Of a stretch of 64,000 nucleotides of DNA, positions 1-14,600 are shown in pieces. The notes beneath the pieces were generated by a model that had not been told where the DNA came from, ran no database searches, and saw only the letters and a program-made list of their open reading frames with translations. The DNA is taken from positions 3,650,721 through 3,714,720 of the forward strand of contig WARS01000013.1 in the NCBI GenBank assembly GCA_008933995.1, written 5' to 3'. Position 1 is the stretch's first letter. The number at the start of each line of letters is the position of its first letter. The stretch is from Datnioides undecimradiatus (Eukaryota > Chordata > Actinopteri > Lobotiformes > Datnioididae). The position numbers and the translations under genes are program-made.

Positions 1-279
1 GGAGACAGAGGCAGAGAGTGAAAATTCAGAGAATTCATATTTGTTATAGTTGTGAGGACATTCCCCCACAAGTATAAGGTGGTTTGTATTTCAACAGAGA
101 AGCAACTGTAAAAGTGATTTATATATACTGATCATTTCCTTGTACTGTGTATGTACATGGGTCTACATGTGTCTAAATTAGTTTTCCACGTAGGAGCATC
201 GTAAGTTTACTGCTAAGCTTAATCCTCTGAGCCCAATGAAGGCCTGTATGAAATATACAAACATACAGACAGCACTGCT

Positions 280-317
<38 letters not shown>

Positions 318-927
318 TAAGGCAAGAATGTGATTATGGATTCAGATATGTTTTATTCCATTTGAGCAAGTTGCAAGCATGATAACTATCAAGTAATAGC
401 CCTACAGTTTCTTTTACAGTGTTTTACTGCCACCTATTGTCACGGTAGAGGACAACTGTTACATCGTGCCTTGGATATATGAAGGAGTTACATGATTTGT
501 GCAGCAAGACATTTTTTTTTGTAATACTAAACCACTATACACTGTCTGAACCAACAAACTGTTAAATCTACAAGTAAATAAGGTGTGACATTAATGACAG
601 AAATAAGTAAAATGAGCATTTGTTGATATAAAAGTTGATAAAAACAGATTATACTGCAGCTCGTACTGGTAGAGTCTGTGGAGATCATGGTCACAAGCTG
701 AGTACTCTGCATTCCTTGCTCAAGTAACTTGGCTGCTGCAAAGTGAAAGAGACTGCTGCATCGTCTCCCTTTAAGCACAGTCACTTTTGCGGAGATCCCT
801 CCTGGTCCAGCATGAAAAAGTTGATCATTACAGTACTGTACACTTATAGGATTTACACTCACACACTTGGTTTTACAACCAACAGTTGGGACAGACAAGC
901 CGCCGACACGCTTCTTTCAGATGGCTC
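1..927 (-). other. ZNFX1 3' UTR and downstream flank
   Basis: No coding exon is visible. The sequence below the ZNFX1 stop is AT-rich with a minus-strand AATAAA (plus TTTATT at 352-357), the best candidate poly(A) signal, giving a 3' UTR of about 570 bases. A (GT)16 tract at 281-312 lies just beyond it. Bases 1-280 show nothing recognisable. Confidence 0.5.
281..312. repeat. (GT)16 microsatellite
   Basis: Uninterrupted GT dinucleotides for 32 bases, just past the likely ZNFX1 poly(A) signal. Confidence 0.95.
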
Positions 928-3900
928 TTAGAGGTGATGTTCACCAAAGTTTAGTATGTTGTTGGCTTCAGACCAAGCAGGGTGCTGTGAGCCATCCATC
1001 TCTGTGGCGACTGCATTGCCACTTGCCAATCTGTGATTAGCCCCACCAATAGTGGCATTACAATCAGGGCATTGTCGACTCACCATAGCCCCTCCACAAT
1101 CCGCTATGAGATAGACATGGCCATTTGGACATTTGTACCAGTGTCCTTGAGGCATTCCCATAGCTGAGACAATCATCTTTCTCTCGTTGTCACTGATCCC
1201 CAAGCCTGTGCGTGGAAGCTTGCTTTCTAGTTCCTTCATAGCCTTTTCCACTCTTTCCTGAGCTTGCTCAGTGAATTGGTGAGACTTTTCCAAAACCTCT
1301 CTTATTGCCTCTACTTCGGATTTAATTTTGTCACTTTGTTCTCTCTTGTCTGCCATAGCGCAACGGGCATTGAGTTCAGTCAGGAGGGTGAGTCTCTGTA
1401 GCTCTCTCTGCAAATCAAAGACCTGCTGGTCTGTGAATTTCTGGTCCCTGTTACTGAGCCAGAGCACAAATTGCTTGAAGTAAATGTCTAATGTGAAGCT
1501 TTGGCTAGGTAACCTGTTTTCCATTTGGATCTTCTTTAGCTTTTCAACTCTTACCAGGAAGTTCATCTTGTTTTCCAGGACCCACAGATCGTTTGCTGTG
1601 AGATAAAGTTTTTCCAGTTGGAAATTGATGTACATGTACTCTTGCAGACTCATTTCATGGGTGTGAAGGTTGACCTCCCACTGATTTTTAAGTCTCTTCT
1701 TGTGCTCTTCAATATCTGACTGGTGTCCATTTATCTTTGCCTTTACTATCTCTATCTCAGCCAGACTGTTGTTGATCTGAGCTCCATAGCGTAGATTTTT
1801 GCGGATTGGAGTTCGGCACTTCGGACATTCCTTCAGTTTTATGGCCACCTGCTCTCCTTCAGTTACCTGCTGGTTGTCATCCATCCTCATGTATATGTCC
1901 ATGGCTGTGTGTTCAATGATGTGTCCACAGTCCTCTAGTTGAATGAAGTGAGCCTCAGGGTCGTCCTCAGTGCCGAAGAAAATCTCTGTGACTTCTTCGT
2001 GATGGCAGATGCGACATTTGCTTGGACATTTGTCTCCACACAGACCAATGCACGGATGGCCACAATTCAGGATCTTGGCACAGGGTTGGGTGCATGGTGG
2101 ACGATCACATGGCTCATGGCAAAGCTTACTGCAGCTTTGGTGAGAGCACTGCCAGGCGCAAGGCTCAATGCATGGTGAACAAGGTTGTCCACATGGCTTC
2201 TTGCATTTGCTGTGGATGCAGCGATTCTCACATGGCCTCGGACAAGGAGGGCAATCACGAGTACAAGGCTCCCTGCATTTGTGAGAGCATATGAGGAGAC
2301 GCTCACACTGGTGAAAACAGGGGGAATGGAAACGTCCCTGGTAACACTTGCCACATGTACCACGGCACGCATGGCCACATTTTAGCTGATGCTCACAAGG
2401 GGTCCTACATTCAGGCTCCTCTATCTGTGTTTTGTAAAAGCATGAATCTTGCTGACTGTGGCCACAGCTCAGTTTTAAGTTGACCTTCACCTTGCACCTA
2501 CTGGTGCATGGAAGCCCACACAAGGAATCACATGGATGCCCACAGTCAAGCAGCTTCTTGCAAGGCTTCTGGCATGTAAATGTGTTGGGGTCCTGGTGGC
2601 AAGGAACCATCTGCGTGTGTTTACACTTGGGTATGATCTTCTCAACTTTCAGTGGACATTTCTCCGGGCACGGTCTGTGGCACACAAGTGTGCACCTGTG
2701 TCCCAGATCGCATAAAATCTTCTGGCATGTCTTGACACACTTGTAATTCTTGTGCTCTGGGTCGTAGGGATGGCAGACACTTGAGCAAACGTGGCCACAA
2801 TCCAAACGAAATTCGCAAGGCTGGGTGCAGCCCCCCTCAGGGGCTTGTTGAAAATCCTCAGCACGCGAAGCTCTTACCTGTCGATTTGGATGATTCTGAC
2901 AGCACAGGGTCAGAGCATTCCCAACCTGGTCTTTCTCTCTCAAAGTGTAGAAGATGTTGCTCCACAGTTTGACTTGTCCAAGCATTGTGCTGTTGCCAAT
3001 ACAGTAAAGACCTTTCTTGGCCCGAGACAAGGCAACACAGACGCGATTGGGAATGTTCAAAAAGCCAACTTTGCCTTGCGGGTTGCTGCGAACCAGAGAC
3101 AACAAGACAATGTCATTCTCTTCTCCTTGGTACTTGTCCACTACATGCACTTTGACTCCTGCAAACTCCTTGGCAGGCATCAGTTTGCGCAGACAGTAGA
3201 GTTGGCCTGTATAGGTTGTGAGGATGGTAATTTGCTCTGGTTTGTAGTCCTGAAAGAGAAGATAGCGGCAAAGGGCGACAACAAACTTTGCTTCATGTTG
3301 GTTCTGATGACTCCTTCCATCTTTGATATCTTCTTCTGGGTGGTTGTGCTCCACAAAGAATAAATTGGTGTTGAGGCCCTGTGGGACAACATTTAATACA
3401 AACACATTGTTTATTCTTCTTCGATATTTATCATGTTCTTTTGAATTCGGTATTCTTAATCTTGCATACACTGGCTGACTTTGACTCAAAAGATGTTTAA
3501 AAGTCTGAGACACAATGCAGACACTTTTTATCTATGCAAGCAAGTAAACAGATATTCTCTGTTAGGAAAAACAAGCAGAATGGAGACGCAGCAGGAGAGC
3601 AAACACAATACACACCTTGATGTTGTCATAGTCCAACACAGAGGGATGGTTTTCCAGTTCTGTGTAGATGTGCGGGGTCAGAAGACGAGCAATTTCTGGC
3701 CGCATACGATGCTGAAGAGCCAACCAAAACAAAAAAACCCCCATATATAAATAGTCTGATACAGAAGCATACAAGCACCTCCAAGCATACGCGCAAACAT
3801 TCCAATTTAAGTGCAACAGCCTTGACTTTAACTTTTGCTTTTACTTGACTTGACTGATTAATAAATCACAAACCTGGTAGTTGAGTCTGACAAAAGGAAG

Positions 3901-6900
3901 TCCCATTCTCACCAGCCTCTCAAACATGGACATTTCCAGGTCGAAGTTCTTAGCAAGTTCGTATACTGTGGCACTGGGGCGCAGCTGAATAAAAAAAGAG
4001 AGAAACATCACATATTTATCATTTTCTCCCAAAACGTAAGAGTTATAATTTTCTGTACAAACTGAAAACATTTGGTCTGAACAGTAATGTGCAAGAAATG
4101 TGTTTTTATGACAAAAATAGTATATTATTGGAAGTTTTGTCATCCTCAGAGGACATAAGATATGCATATGAGTATGCAGTGCAACTTGCTTATTTGCAAC
4201 TTTGGGGTTTTTCCATGCAGTGGTGATTTTAGTTCATTTTTCAAGCTTACTGTCTTATATTACCATATCTGAGTGTATTAAAGGGCCCCGGATCATAAGC
4301 ACGTAAGTGAAGAATAGAGGAATGACTTTCATGGTCACACGCCAAAGGTGCTCAGGCCATTTTCAGTTATGTAAATGCTACTGAACTCTTATTACACAGT
4401 TGGTAGACACAGGTAGAAGCAACCATCTATACAGGAGCAAGCCTAGAAGGGATAAACAAAATTCTGCTATGAGTTTCTGTTTTAGAGGGACTGGGTGGGA
4501 ATATAGAATGTATGCAAATGCACTCTAACTTTCTTTTGCTGTCCTGTTGAGTTTTGGCTGCATGTGTGCGTGTGTGTTTGTGGTTTTGTGTGCAAGCATC
4601 TGCGTGTGTGTGCAAGCGTCTGCGTGTGTGTGCAAGCTCTACTTTAGCTAGAGGACAGAGTGTGATTGTGCATGTATGTGGGAGGGGTGTGGGGGAGGCA
4701 AGACAAATTCTAGTATAAATGTGAAGCATTGTGTTCTGCTCGATTCAACACCAAACCTGTGATTAATGAACAGCACAACAATGCCAAAGCTTATTTTACT
4801 CGGAAAGTGTGATCCATCCACCTCCATTACATGCGCAGATTCAAGTTTGGCTTCCACAAAAACAGAGCTCTGTGCACTTGTTCATAGAGGCAATATGAAT
4901 ACTATCAAATGGCTTTAAACCCATGAAATAAACAGATTAACCCTTTTTGTGGACACCTCATCCCATTTGGTGCAGGTAAACAAAAAAAAAACCAAAACAT
5001 GTATAAAAAGCTATTTAAATGTCATCTTGATAAATCAAAGATATTTTAATATTAATTTATTTGTTTTGTACCTGTTGTCAACATACATATCTGGCTCACT
5101 AAATTGGGGAAGCTTGTATAAAATGGAGAAGGGAGCCTCAGGCCTCAGCGGTAAATTACTTTTATATTAATCTGATCTACCTGATGTATGAAACTGATCA
5201 TTGATTTCCAAGGCCAGGTTACAAAGAAAGGCAATTTTCAAGTCAAACTCTATTTCAAATTCCATTCTTATACCCGCTAAACTTTCAGTGCAACTGTAAG
5301 GAAGTCGGGTCTGTTTGCACACTCTAATGCATGCATAAATCCATGCATAAACACAGTACAACAAGCAAATATTAGGAAAAGAACAGACAGAAGTTACACA
5401 GTGAGAGGAGACCAGGACAGAATATTGAGATGTGTGATAGAATTGCGTGTAGTTGTGATCGCACTCTGCAGATTGCTAGACAGGCTGCCTGGCCATATGT
5501 CCTTGGCAGGCCCTGACAAGTTGTTGTAATAGTCTACTGATGTCCAGCATATCACTCCTCACTCCTCTCTTCTCTATGTCTTGTCATGGCTGGCATTTTT
5601 TTTTTTCTTTTTTGCCATTTTCCTCAAGGCAACACACACACACACACAAATATGCTGTCAATCACAAACACACACACACACACACACAAAATCCCTCATG
5701 ACAGGTTGCTCTCTAAATTTTCACCTGGGCATGTAGACAGGGTAATATCAGTAACAGGACAACGGCTTATTAAAGCACGCCAGTGTGCAAATGGTCATGC
5801 AGCATTTAATGAGATGCCACCGAGAGTTTTAGGAATCGTGGCCTTATGTGCCTCATCCGCGTGGCTTCTCACCTGCTGGTGGTCTCCGATGAGGATGAGG
5901 TGTTGGCATGCTTGGCTCAGTGTGGTAATGGTGTGGGCTTCGAGAACCTCTGCAGCCTCCTCCACAATCACCAGACAGGGACGCACTTCCTGCAGAACTT
6001 TACGGTACTTGGCAGCCCCTGTTGTTGTCATGCCAATGACCTGGTAGACAGTGCATTTGTTTATTAACCAACGGTACCTCTGCTATGTTTATAAAATGTA
6101 TAATTCATTCTATTATACTAAACAGCTATATTGCTGCATATATTAGATAAGTACATATGTAATATTACATAAGCACATATATAATATTACTAATTTTACT
6201 GTTACTGCACATTAAGCAATTATTTATAAGGGAAAATCATTTTTACATTACTTTTCAATGTTTTTTAGCATAGTAATTCTGACATAGCTATAGTATTTTA
6301 GTGACGCTATGTTACAGTGTGGGACAGCCGGCAGCGATCGGAGTCATACCATGGTATCAAAATGTACATGGACTGTTGTGTGGCATGTGCTGGACCACAG
6401 ATGTTTTCAAGGTTACCTCTTGACTTATGTGTCATGGTGAAGAAGTCAATAGACAGTTAATATACTGTACCGTGGCTTTCTTGAGGAGATGCAGGCTCTC
6501 GTGACGTTTAACATCAGCCAATCTGTCCACTGTGTTCTGATAGGCCCCTTCAAACCTCAGGACTCTGGTGCAAAGTTCTGCCCTGTAGCGCGCCACCCAC
6601 AGCCTGCAGACACACAGCGCATTAATAACTTCTAAACACTGTGACAACTGACCCGATTTCAGGGAAGCCTCTTAGACTCCATATCTGGAAATACACTTGG
6701 AAATATGATGATAATTACAGCAAGACATATCTGCCCTGCCTTATTTGTTTGTTTAAATGATAATTAGGACTGTGTAAACATGAGTACTTATAGTCTTGTT
6801 TTCACAGCGCTAGAAGTTATGGCATGGCTCTCCTAGGTGAGAAGATCTTCTGGGAAACATTTTCCTGGTGATTAGTTGATTTAATTATTCACACAGGGAA

Positions 6901-9335
6901 TAGACTACTTGTGCAGAGTGAGGTTGCTTTAGGGGGATGTGAGGCAGCACAGGAGGAGAAGGAGGGACAGAGGATGGAAATGCAAGAGAGATACTTGGAG
7001 AGGTGATTGGAAAAGAGGCACATAGACCTACCGATACAGCCGCCATCTGTCCGGCCTGCTAAGGGACCAAATATCTAAGATTGTGTACTCCTCGGCTTCA
7101 GTCATAGCTGAGCTCTTCCGCAGCTCTTTACAGATTTCCCTCTTCATCTTTTTCTTCTGATGGCGTTGTATCTGTACGGATCAGGAAAGGGTCAGCCTTG
7201 AACTTCAGAACTTCAGTTCGTAAACAGCTTTCATCCTAATTGATGTGGTGACATGCCTGTTGTTCATCAGTTGAAATAAAATGGTGCAAGCTTTGTTTGG
7301 AACAAATCAAAGCTTTCATTAAAGGGTAAGCTGTAGTTTTAATAAAATGTATAATTATGAGTGGGGCGTAGATATGGGTTTATGGCAGAGAAGTATTTTT
7401 CTGTGACTATGAGTCAACATAGCATTCAAATGGTGCTGCTGTGAAACCAGGCTGACCACAGCTGTGTTCCTCTGCAACTGATCAAACTTTTCAGAGCTGC
7501 GTTTAAGGCTGCAGGTGGTGAGTATTTGATATGCGGCTGACTCAGCCCTGCCAATGCCTGCAGGCTATTCTAGTTGATGGCAGTAACGCGCCAAGGACTG
7601 GCGCAATTTGCCAGCGAAGGCAGGTAAGGCTGCTAGCGAGCAAACATGGATGTAAATGGCGCATGTTATAAGTTCGCCAAAGAAATCGGATTTTTCAAAT
7701 GTTTTGTGTGGAAGGAAATGCCCTCTCGCACATTTGTTAGACCTCAATGATACACACATTTTAGTACACCACAGCCTGGGTAACAGCTTTTAGATTTAAA
7801 CATCATGCCCATGATGGTATGTACTCCTCTTAAACCAGTCTACCATTGCTCTAAATATAAACTTGTCTGCCTGATTGCAAATAATGTTGTGAAATGTTCA
7901 AAATCTCCACCTAAAGAAATCTTTGTTTTACCTCAAATCCTTCCTCACTCTGCTCGGCCTTTATTTCAGCTTTATCCAGGTTCATAGCCAGCATTAGTTC
8001 TTCGACTTCTCTGACAGCCTCCTCCATGTCTCCCTTCTTTCTGCCGTCTCTACTACCTCTGGGAGTGTAGATGTTGTCTTCAATAATCCGCTCTGCCTGG
8101 ATCAGATCTGCTTCCTCTGCGATTTCAATGAGGTCCTCTTCCTCCAGCTCCAAAGCGTCCGCTGCTGCTGCTGCTACATCCAATGTATTGCAGTCAGAAT
8201 CAGTATAAGAATGATTTGATAAACCAGCACATTATATGTACTGATTCTTAGTTTTCACTTGTCATTTATAAAGTTACACGGACACACAAGAAGAGCAAAG
8301 CTACTAAAATGCAGAGGGATTGCAGAGTGTGGAGAGTGAGGACAGACCCCAGCAGCCAGGTTCATGCTTATATAATCTTGAGTTATGGTCGATCTGAACT
8401 TATGGACTTATTATTATTATTTAGCAACACAATCCTGCCAGAGCTGTTTGGAGTTAGAGCACCATTTTTGGAACTCTTAAGTTTGTTTCACCTGGTTTGG
8501 AGCCTGCTGGCATGGAGCCGTGGGGGTGCTGTCTGGCTTAGCGGTTGGTGTTTACATGAACTGCTGTGCAGTTAAATAATTATGAGGAAATTCAATTTCA
8601 TCTCAAAAGCAACTGTCTCGACAGCAAAACAAACACCACGAAACAGCAGGTTTAAACTAATATTTGTCTGCAGGACAAGCCGTGCTTTTTGGATTCACAC
8701 CAAAATCATAAGTTATGTGGTGAAATACTACAAATAACTCCTAATCTGTGTGTATTCCAGGAAAAAAAGGCAGAGCTTGCTGCTTCAGATGCCATAAACA
8801 CTGAGCTCCGGTGTCAAGCACAGGTCGCTTTATTGCTATAAGGAAGATGGACAATTAAAGAGCGAGCTGCTACTGCACTGATCTTATATTTTTCGTCACA
8901 GAACACATTTCATCATAAATTCGATTTTTGTGAAATGTGACAACAGCAGATGCAGATTCATCAGCATCAGATTCAGTTGAATAATTATGAATAAAATCTA
9001 TCTGCAATGCTTTCTTGACCCTTTATATCATTCTGTAATGATGGACTGCAACTAGAAAAAGTACATGTGCCATGTGTCTGTTGGTTGACAATGTGATGCT
9101 TTTGTCTTTACATGTTCACTGCATTTCATTAAAAGCAAGGTGAAACAACACTACCTGCTACCTGTTGTCACTTGTGGAAGTGGTTAAGACAATAGTGCTG
9201 AACTGGTTCTCCCTTGTTTGCTTAGAAAATGTAAATGCCTCTGTGGAGGTAACGTTGTGTTGTTAAAGTTGAGACGAATACAGCTGTTTAGATCCTATCA
9301 GTGAAAAGACGCTTATTATTATATGTTTGACTGGT

Positions 9336-9391
<56 letters not shown>

Positions 9392-11599
9392 GAAAGCCTT
9401 ACCTTCGTTTCCATTTGCATTCTGTGTCTCCCTCTGCAGGAAGACGGTGGAACCGTAACCCAACCACTCCATGATCAGACTGGACCTCTTGTCTCTCTGA
9501 ATCTCAAACCCATCCGGTGTCTATAAAATCATCAAACAAACACAAAGTGATGAGTTTTCACGGTCTTCCATCCTATCCAGCCAAATGTTTAGACCTCAGT
9601 CACTGTGACTCACAGGTGGTTGGTTCAGACCATCCCAGTGTCTGTCTAAAATAAACCTCTGCAGGAAGAAGTCACGCAGGACGCCTTTCAGAGAGCACTC
9701 CAGCTTCCTGCTCTGATCCTGGATCTCACCTTCCTCCTCACGCAGCTGCCTGTAAATCTGTTCAACAGGTCGTGAATGCAGCCATTAGGTGGAGAAATCA
9801 TACAGGAACGTGTATGGTGCGCTGCAGCAGCTGAGTAAAGTCTAACATTAAAAATAAAGTTAAACTCAAACTTTTAGAGATAGATTCGACTCTCATCCCC
9901 TGCCCGGCGATGGAAGGTGTCCCTTCAGGTTAAACAATGCAAGCACTCATAACAAAGTTGCACCTGTGCGTCTTATCTTCCTCCTTCCTCCAGGGAAAGA
10001 ACTTTTCAATCTTACACGTGTGAGAGCGAAAAGATAAGGGCTTCTCACAGGAAAGGAGGATGCTTTGATTTAAAGGTCAAACTGGCCTGCACACAAGAAG
10101 GGGGTGGATACACAGGTAATAATTCGCAATTTGTGTATAGCTTGTACAAACATATGAGAAGGGACAGGGGAAGAATATAAGCGTTAATTATAGAATTTAC
10201 ACCACATTGACAAACAGATGAGGTGCAACATGAGCAAAACAGAAAATCTAATTAATAAACGTTTGATAGAAAATAATCGGCTGAATAAATGAATGGAGAA
10301 AAATATTGTTTCATACATTCTCCACGCTTTGCCGTGCATGAGAGAAATAAAGCGCGGAGCAACTTGAAACATCAGGGCAGCACAGGTCAGGCAACATGAG
10401 CTCACCTCACTATATGCACGACGCAGGTGAGGCGGCAGCGAACGTTTGAAGTTAGGCGAGTGGGTCAGCTCCCTCAGATTGAAACGCTTCAGGATCTCAC
10501 TGTTGCTGCGGCCTCCTACTCTCACTATGCCCTCATCCAGAAATGTGTGAATACCTTGTGTGGACAGGCAAACCAAATGCACATCACAAAAACAAAGTTT
10601 ATTTGTGTAGAAATGCCAAAGCAAGGTCACTGAGCAGGAGTTTGCAAAGGCGAATAATCAAAGAAAAGTTTAAAAAGATGTTGTTTCAGCATATAAACAT
10701 AGATACATAAATACCCCCCCCCCAATCATTGTTTGAATTGGAAATAGATGTGTTTTTAAGTTTCAAGACCACTAAAACAGAGGACATATTATTATGAACT
10801 GACACCACTGCTTACCCTCAAGGAACTGATCCAGGGCATGGTTAGTGTAACACACTACCAGCATCGGTGCTGTGCCATATCTGTCTCTCCAGAGATTCTG
10901 ATTTGTCAACAGAGCCTGAGCAATCTTGAGGCCAACGTAGGTTTTTCCTGAAAAACAGAAGAAGCAGAGTTACCTGATTTTCTTGTATTCCAGAAACAAA
11001 TATCTTTATATTTTGTTGTTTTACAAATGTGGAGAACACATTTTACGCTTTTCATTCACAGATGAATGAAGTCATCCCTCCAACAATGGCTTTTCAGTGT
11101 CTCACCAGTGCCAGGAGGTCCCTGTATGATGGCCAGTTCCTTCGTGAGGGCCAGCTGGAAGGCTTTCATCTGAGACTCATCCAGCCCAAGCTCCTGCATT
11201 GTCGGCCAGGCGTCCTCCTGCAGGCAGTGAAAGGGCAGTAGGCTGTCCTTATGGTTGGGGTCAGCAACGGATGACAGGTTATAAGTAGCTCTTCTTTGCA
11301 GATAAGCTGGGGGTTGCACGTCTTTGTTGCACTCCACAATGTACCTGGAAAAAATACAGATGGAATCACATCTTTTACCATCTAATATTATATAAAAGGA
11401 TGATGTGATGGATTCCTAATTTTATGTTCTTTCTCAATGGAAAATTTTTATAAATCGGTCACAATTCCCGATGGCACTGGTATCAATAAACATTTCAAAG
11501 CTCAATTTGTTTTTCTCATTGAAGTGAACCTATGTTACTTTGTTTAACAGCAGCCATAGTGCCCACAAATGGCCTGAATTTCCTTTGGGATTCATAAAG

Positions 11600-11642
<43 letters not shown>

Positions 11643-14600
11643 GTAGCTTGTAAGATAACAATACATGTTAAAAACATAGTGTAACACAAGCTCAAGCAGA
11701 GAAGAGTTATACCTTTGCGGGTCTAACTCTATATGTATTTACAAGTTGGCTAAATTCAGCTAAAATTGGCAATCATTAACTACCGATCATACCAAACCAA
11801 GCAAGACTTGGGCTGCAAAACCCCTATGTGCGCTGAAAGGTGTTTTGTTGCCTATGAAGTCAACTTTTCATCTGCAAGAAGAAGAATGTGTTACTTAACG
11901 CACGTACGCTCAAACAGCAGCATGTATTTAGTTATGATAAATGAAGGAAAACAGTGGGAGAGCTGGAAAGTTGATCTCCAAATGCCCCCGGCTGAACTAG
12001 AGGTTGTTTGAGGATTTACCAAGAAAAGCGTTGGTTGTCAGGGGGAGGAGAAAGGCTGCTCTGTTTGCACTGCAACACTGACCCAAAGTAGCATCTAACA
12101 CTAAGAAAAATGATAGATTGAAAGGAGAACTGTGTTTGATATACATATAAAAATGACTGATAACTCCCACGGTGCAGTTCTGAAGGAAAAAACTGTTTAA
12201 AGTTTTTCAGGCAGTCACAAGAGAAAGGTCTGGGAGACAGATGGCCAACAAAGTGTCTCACATGATACATTATCGTGTGTTATCTATGAAGGTCACTGGG
12301 AGTGCAGACGGTGAGCTAACTTTTGAATTCATCCAGGCGTGATGGCTTACTGGGAATTCCATGGTGATATAATTAACTCATACCAATTAAAAGTGCGATT
12401 GCTGAACCTGCTTTGTAGCGTTTCTCCCCCCACTCCCCTGCTGCCCTTTGAAAAATCTACACGTTAACTTGTTTTGAGAGTGCTGAGGGATTGCAGTATA
12501 TAAAAGCCACGACCTTGACGGTAAAATATGAAACACGAAAAAACACGCGGGCGCACACTCGTACCTCTGAAATGGCAGACTGTCCTCGTCCTGCTCCTGT
12601 AGGCCGTCTAGAACATACCGATAAGCCTCAAAGTAGGCGGTGGTCTCAATCATCAGGAACAGCTGATCTTTCTGGGAGAGAAAATTGAGGGGTTTTTTTT
12701 TTTTTAAAGTTTAATATAAAACCATGAACGTTTTCCATCAAGTTGTTATCCTGCGTGTACAGGTCTAAACAGTCCAGGCACATTGTTTCTGATGAATTGG
12801 AAAGCTGCTGAAATGTGGTTTATACCAATAGGGTTAAACTAAATACTAGAAACACGTATTTTAGCTAAATGTACCTAATAAACTGGCAACATATTACATA
12901 TTTCACTCATAGCTTTGGTAGATTAAGATTGAAATTAGACCTTCACTTCACGTCTCAGCAACTGCATGCATTCTGCCCCTACCAATAACAGTTGCACACA
13001 GTTTACGGTCCCACCTGTATTCTGGCCAACTTGACTCTGCTTTCTTCAGTAAAGGTAATCTGGACCCGTCCTTCCTGCAGGTCTCTGGGATCCCGATCTG
13101 ACACTGTGGCAAACAAGAAGCTCTCAAAATTATCACACGACAGGCAGACCAGGGAACCGTAGATGAGCCTCTTGGAGTTCTGCCAGCGTACGAACTGCAG
13201 GAAAGATGGAGTAATTATTATTTATGTGCATGTTATCATATGTCTTTGCCATTCAATTAGCAAAATACTACTGTAGCTCTTAAAGAATGTGCTTGATTGT
13301 GTTCGTTATGGAATATAAACACTGAGTGTAACAAATGTCTAAATCCACCCAGAGGCTCACCTGAAGGGGCTGAATGTCAAACTGGACTATGTAGGCAATG
13401 CCTGTCTGTGTGCATTTGGGCACCAACAGCTGTGTGTCAAAATACACTCTGATATCATCAAAGCGCCTCTTCTTCAGTGGCTTGTCATCCCATCCCCTGT
13501 CCATTTGGTTCCGAAGCAGCTGGATCCCCTCACGGAGTGGCCGCACAAAGTCCTCCCTCAGCAGCCGGAAGTGCGTGTCAAGGTAGAGGTGGGTGTTTGT
13601 GTAGCTCTTAGAGGTGAGGTTAGGTCTAAGGAAGGGTCTTTGGTCCTGATGGAACTCCTCAGGAGTCGGGTAGATGGGTATGGTCCTGAAATCTTGCTGT
13701 GCTTCTGCACCTGTGTTAGAAATAGTTTCAGTTACTCATGAGTCTAGAAAACCCCGTGACAACTTTCCAAACAACCCCAAATATGTTATGGTTCATTTTG
13801 CAGCGTTGGCTCGGGGGCTCGAGTGTCAAAAAAAAACGCAATTCCAGTAAAACTATATCTTAAACTATTATTTGGATTACCGTTGCCAGTGGGTAGGAGG
13901 GCATAAGTGTCCTTGTCAGAGCGCAGGGTGCCCTCTCTGGATCTCTCCTGAAGGTGCCTGACCAGGACCTGAACATTGTCTCTGGTCTCCTCAATTTGAG
14001 GCTGGATTTCCACTCCTGATGTTTTCAGGCTGTTGATGGAGGCTTGGAGCTGCGTCAGTAGCAGACTCCCTGCCTGGACTGAGCTAGCTGGATACATGCT
14101 TAGGACCTAAGATGCACATTTTGAAGATAGTTAGAGAATACATCCATGGAGTTCAACTTCTTAACTTAGGATAAACTTATTCAATTGAAAACCTCTTTTC
14201 TCAACTAGCTTTTTGCTCCAATTAAGCTCTATGGGAAAACAACATTTTTATGAAAAGTTTTCACATTGCTGGTTCTTCTGTGGGTGATTTTTATATTTGT
14301 GTTTTGAATTTTTTACTGATTTGAAGTGGGTGGCCTTAACCATAGACAGGTGATGTCACATATTTAAAATTGCAAAACCACACCTATACCAACCTTTGGT
14401 TTAAACTCTTAATACCTGTTTTCCCTAAAACTTAAATTCTGATTGTTGCTTATGTACCAATTAATATCCAATCTGATATCACTCAGCTGCACATGAGGTC
14501 TGTTTTCAAGAAATAACCTTTCTGGGTCTACTTGGTTCCTTCAGTGCAAGCTCTAATTCACTGGTTATTTTTCATGTATTCCTTCATTTACCCTTTAGCT

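Larger units (their letters stand above)
4190..5870 (-). other. ZNFX1 intron between the GDHQQ and LRPS exons
   Basis: This is part of the 1.9-kb intron 5872-3985. It contains a GT-rich minisatellite at about 4586-4636 built on a 20-base unit beginning TGCAAGC, and CA tracts at 5631-5690. No conserved exon is missing here, because the flanking exons join two residues that are adjacent in vertebrate ZNFX1 (DHQQ|LRPS). Confidence 0.6.

Noticed and set aside
1939..3363. Plus-strand and alternative minus frames opposite the last ZNFX1 exon
   Set aside because: Shadows of the 2.45-kb Cys-rich exon; no family features.
928..3513. Starting the last ZNFX1 exon at the ORF beginning at 3513
   Set aside because: The conserved protein goes [17 protein letters not shown], so the exon begins at the acceptor 3378; sequence above it is intron.
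5586..6067. Plus-strand frames over the ZNFX1 helicase motif II exon
   Set aside because: Antisense to a clear VIVEEAAEV exon, and the rest is CA-repeat translation.
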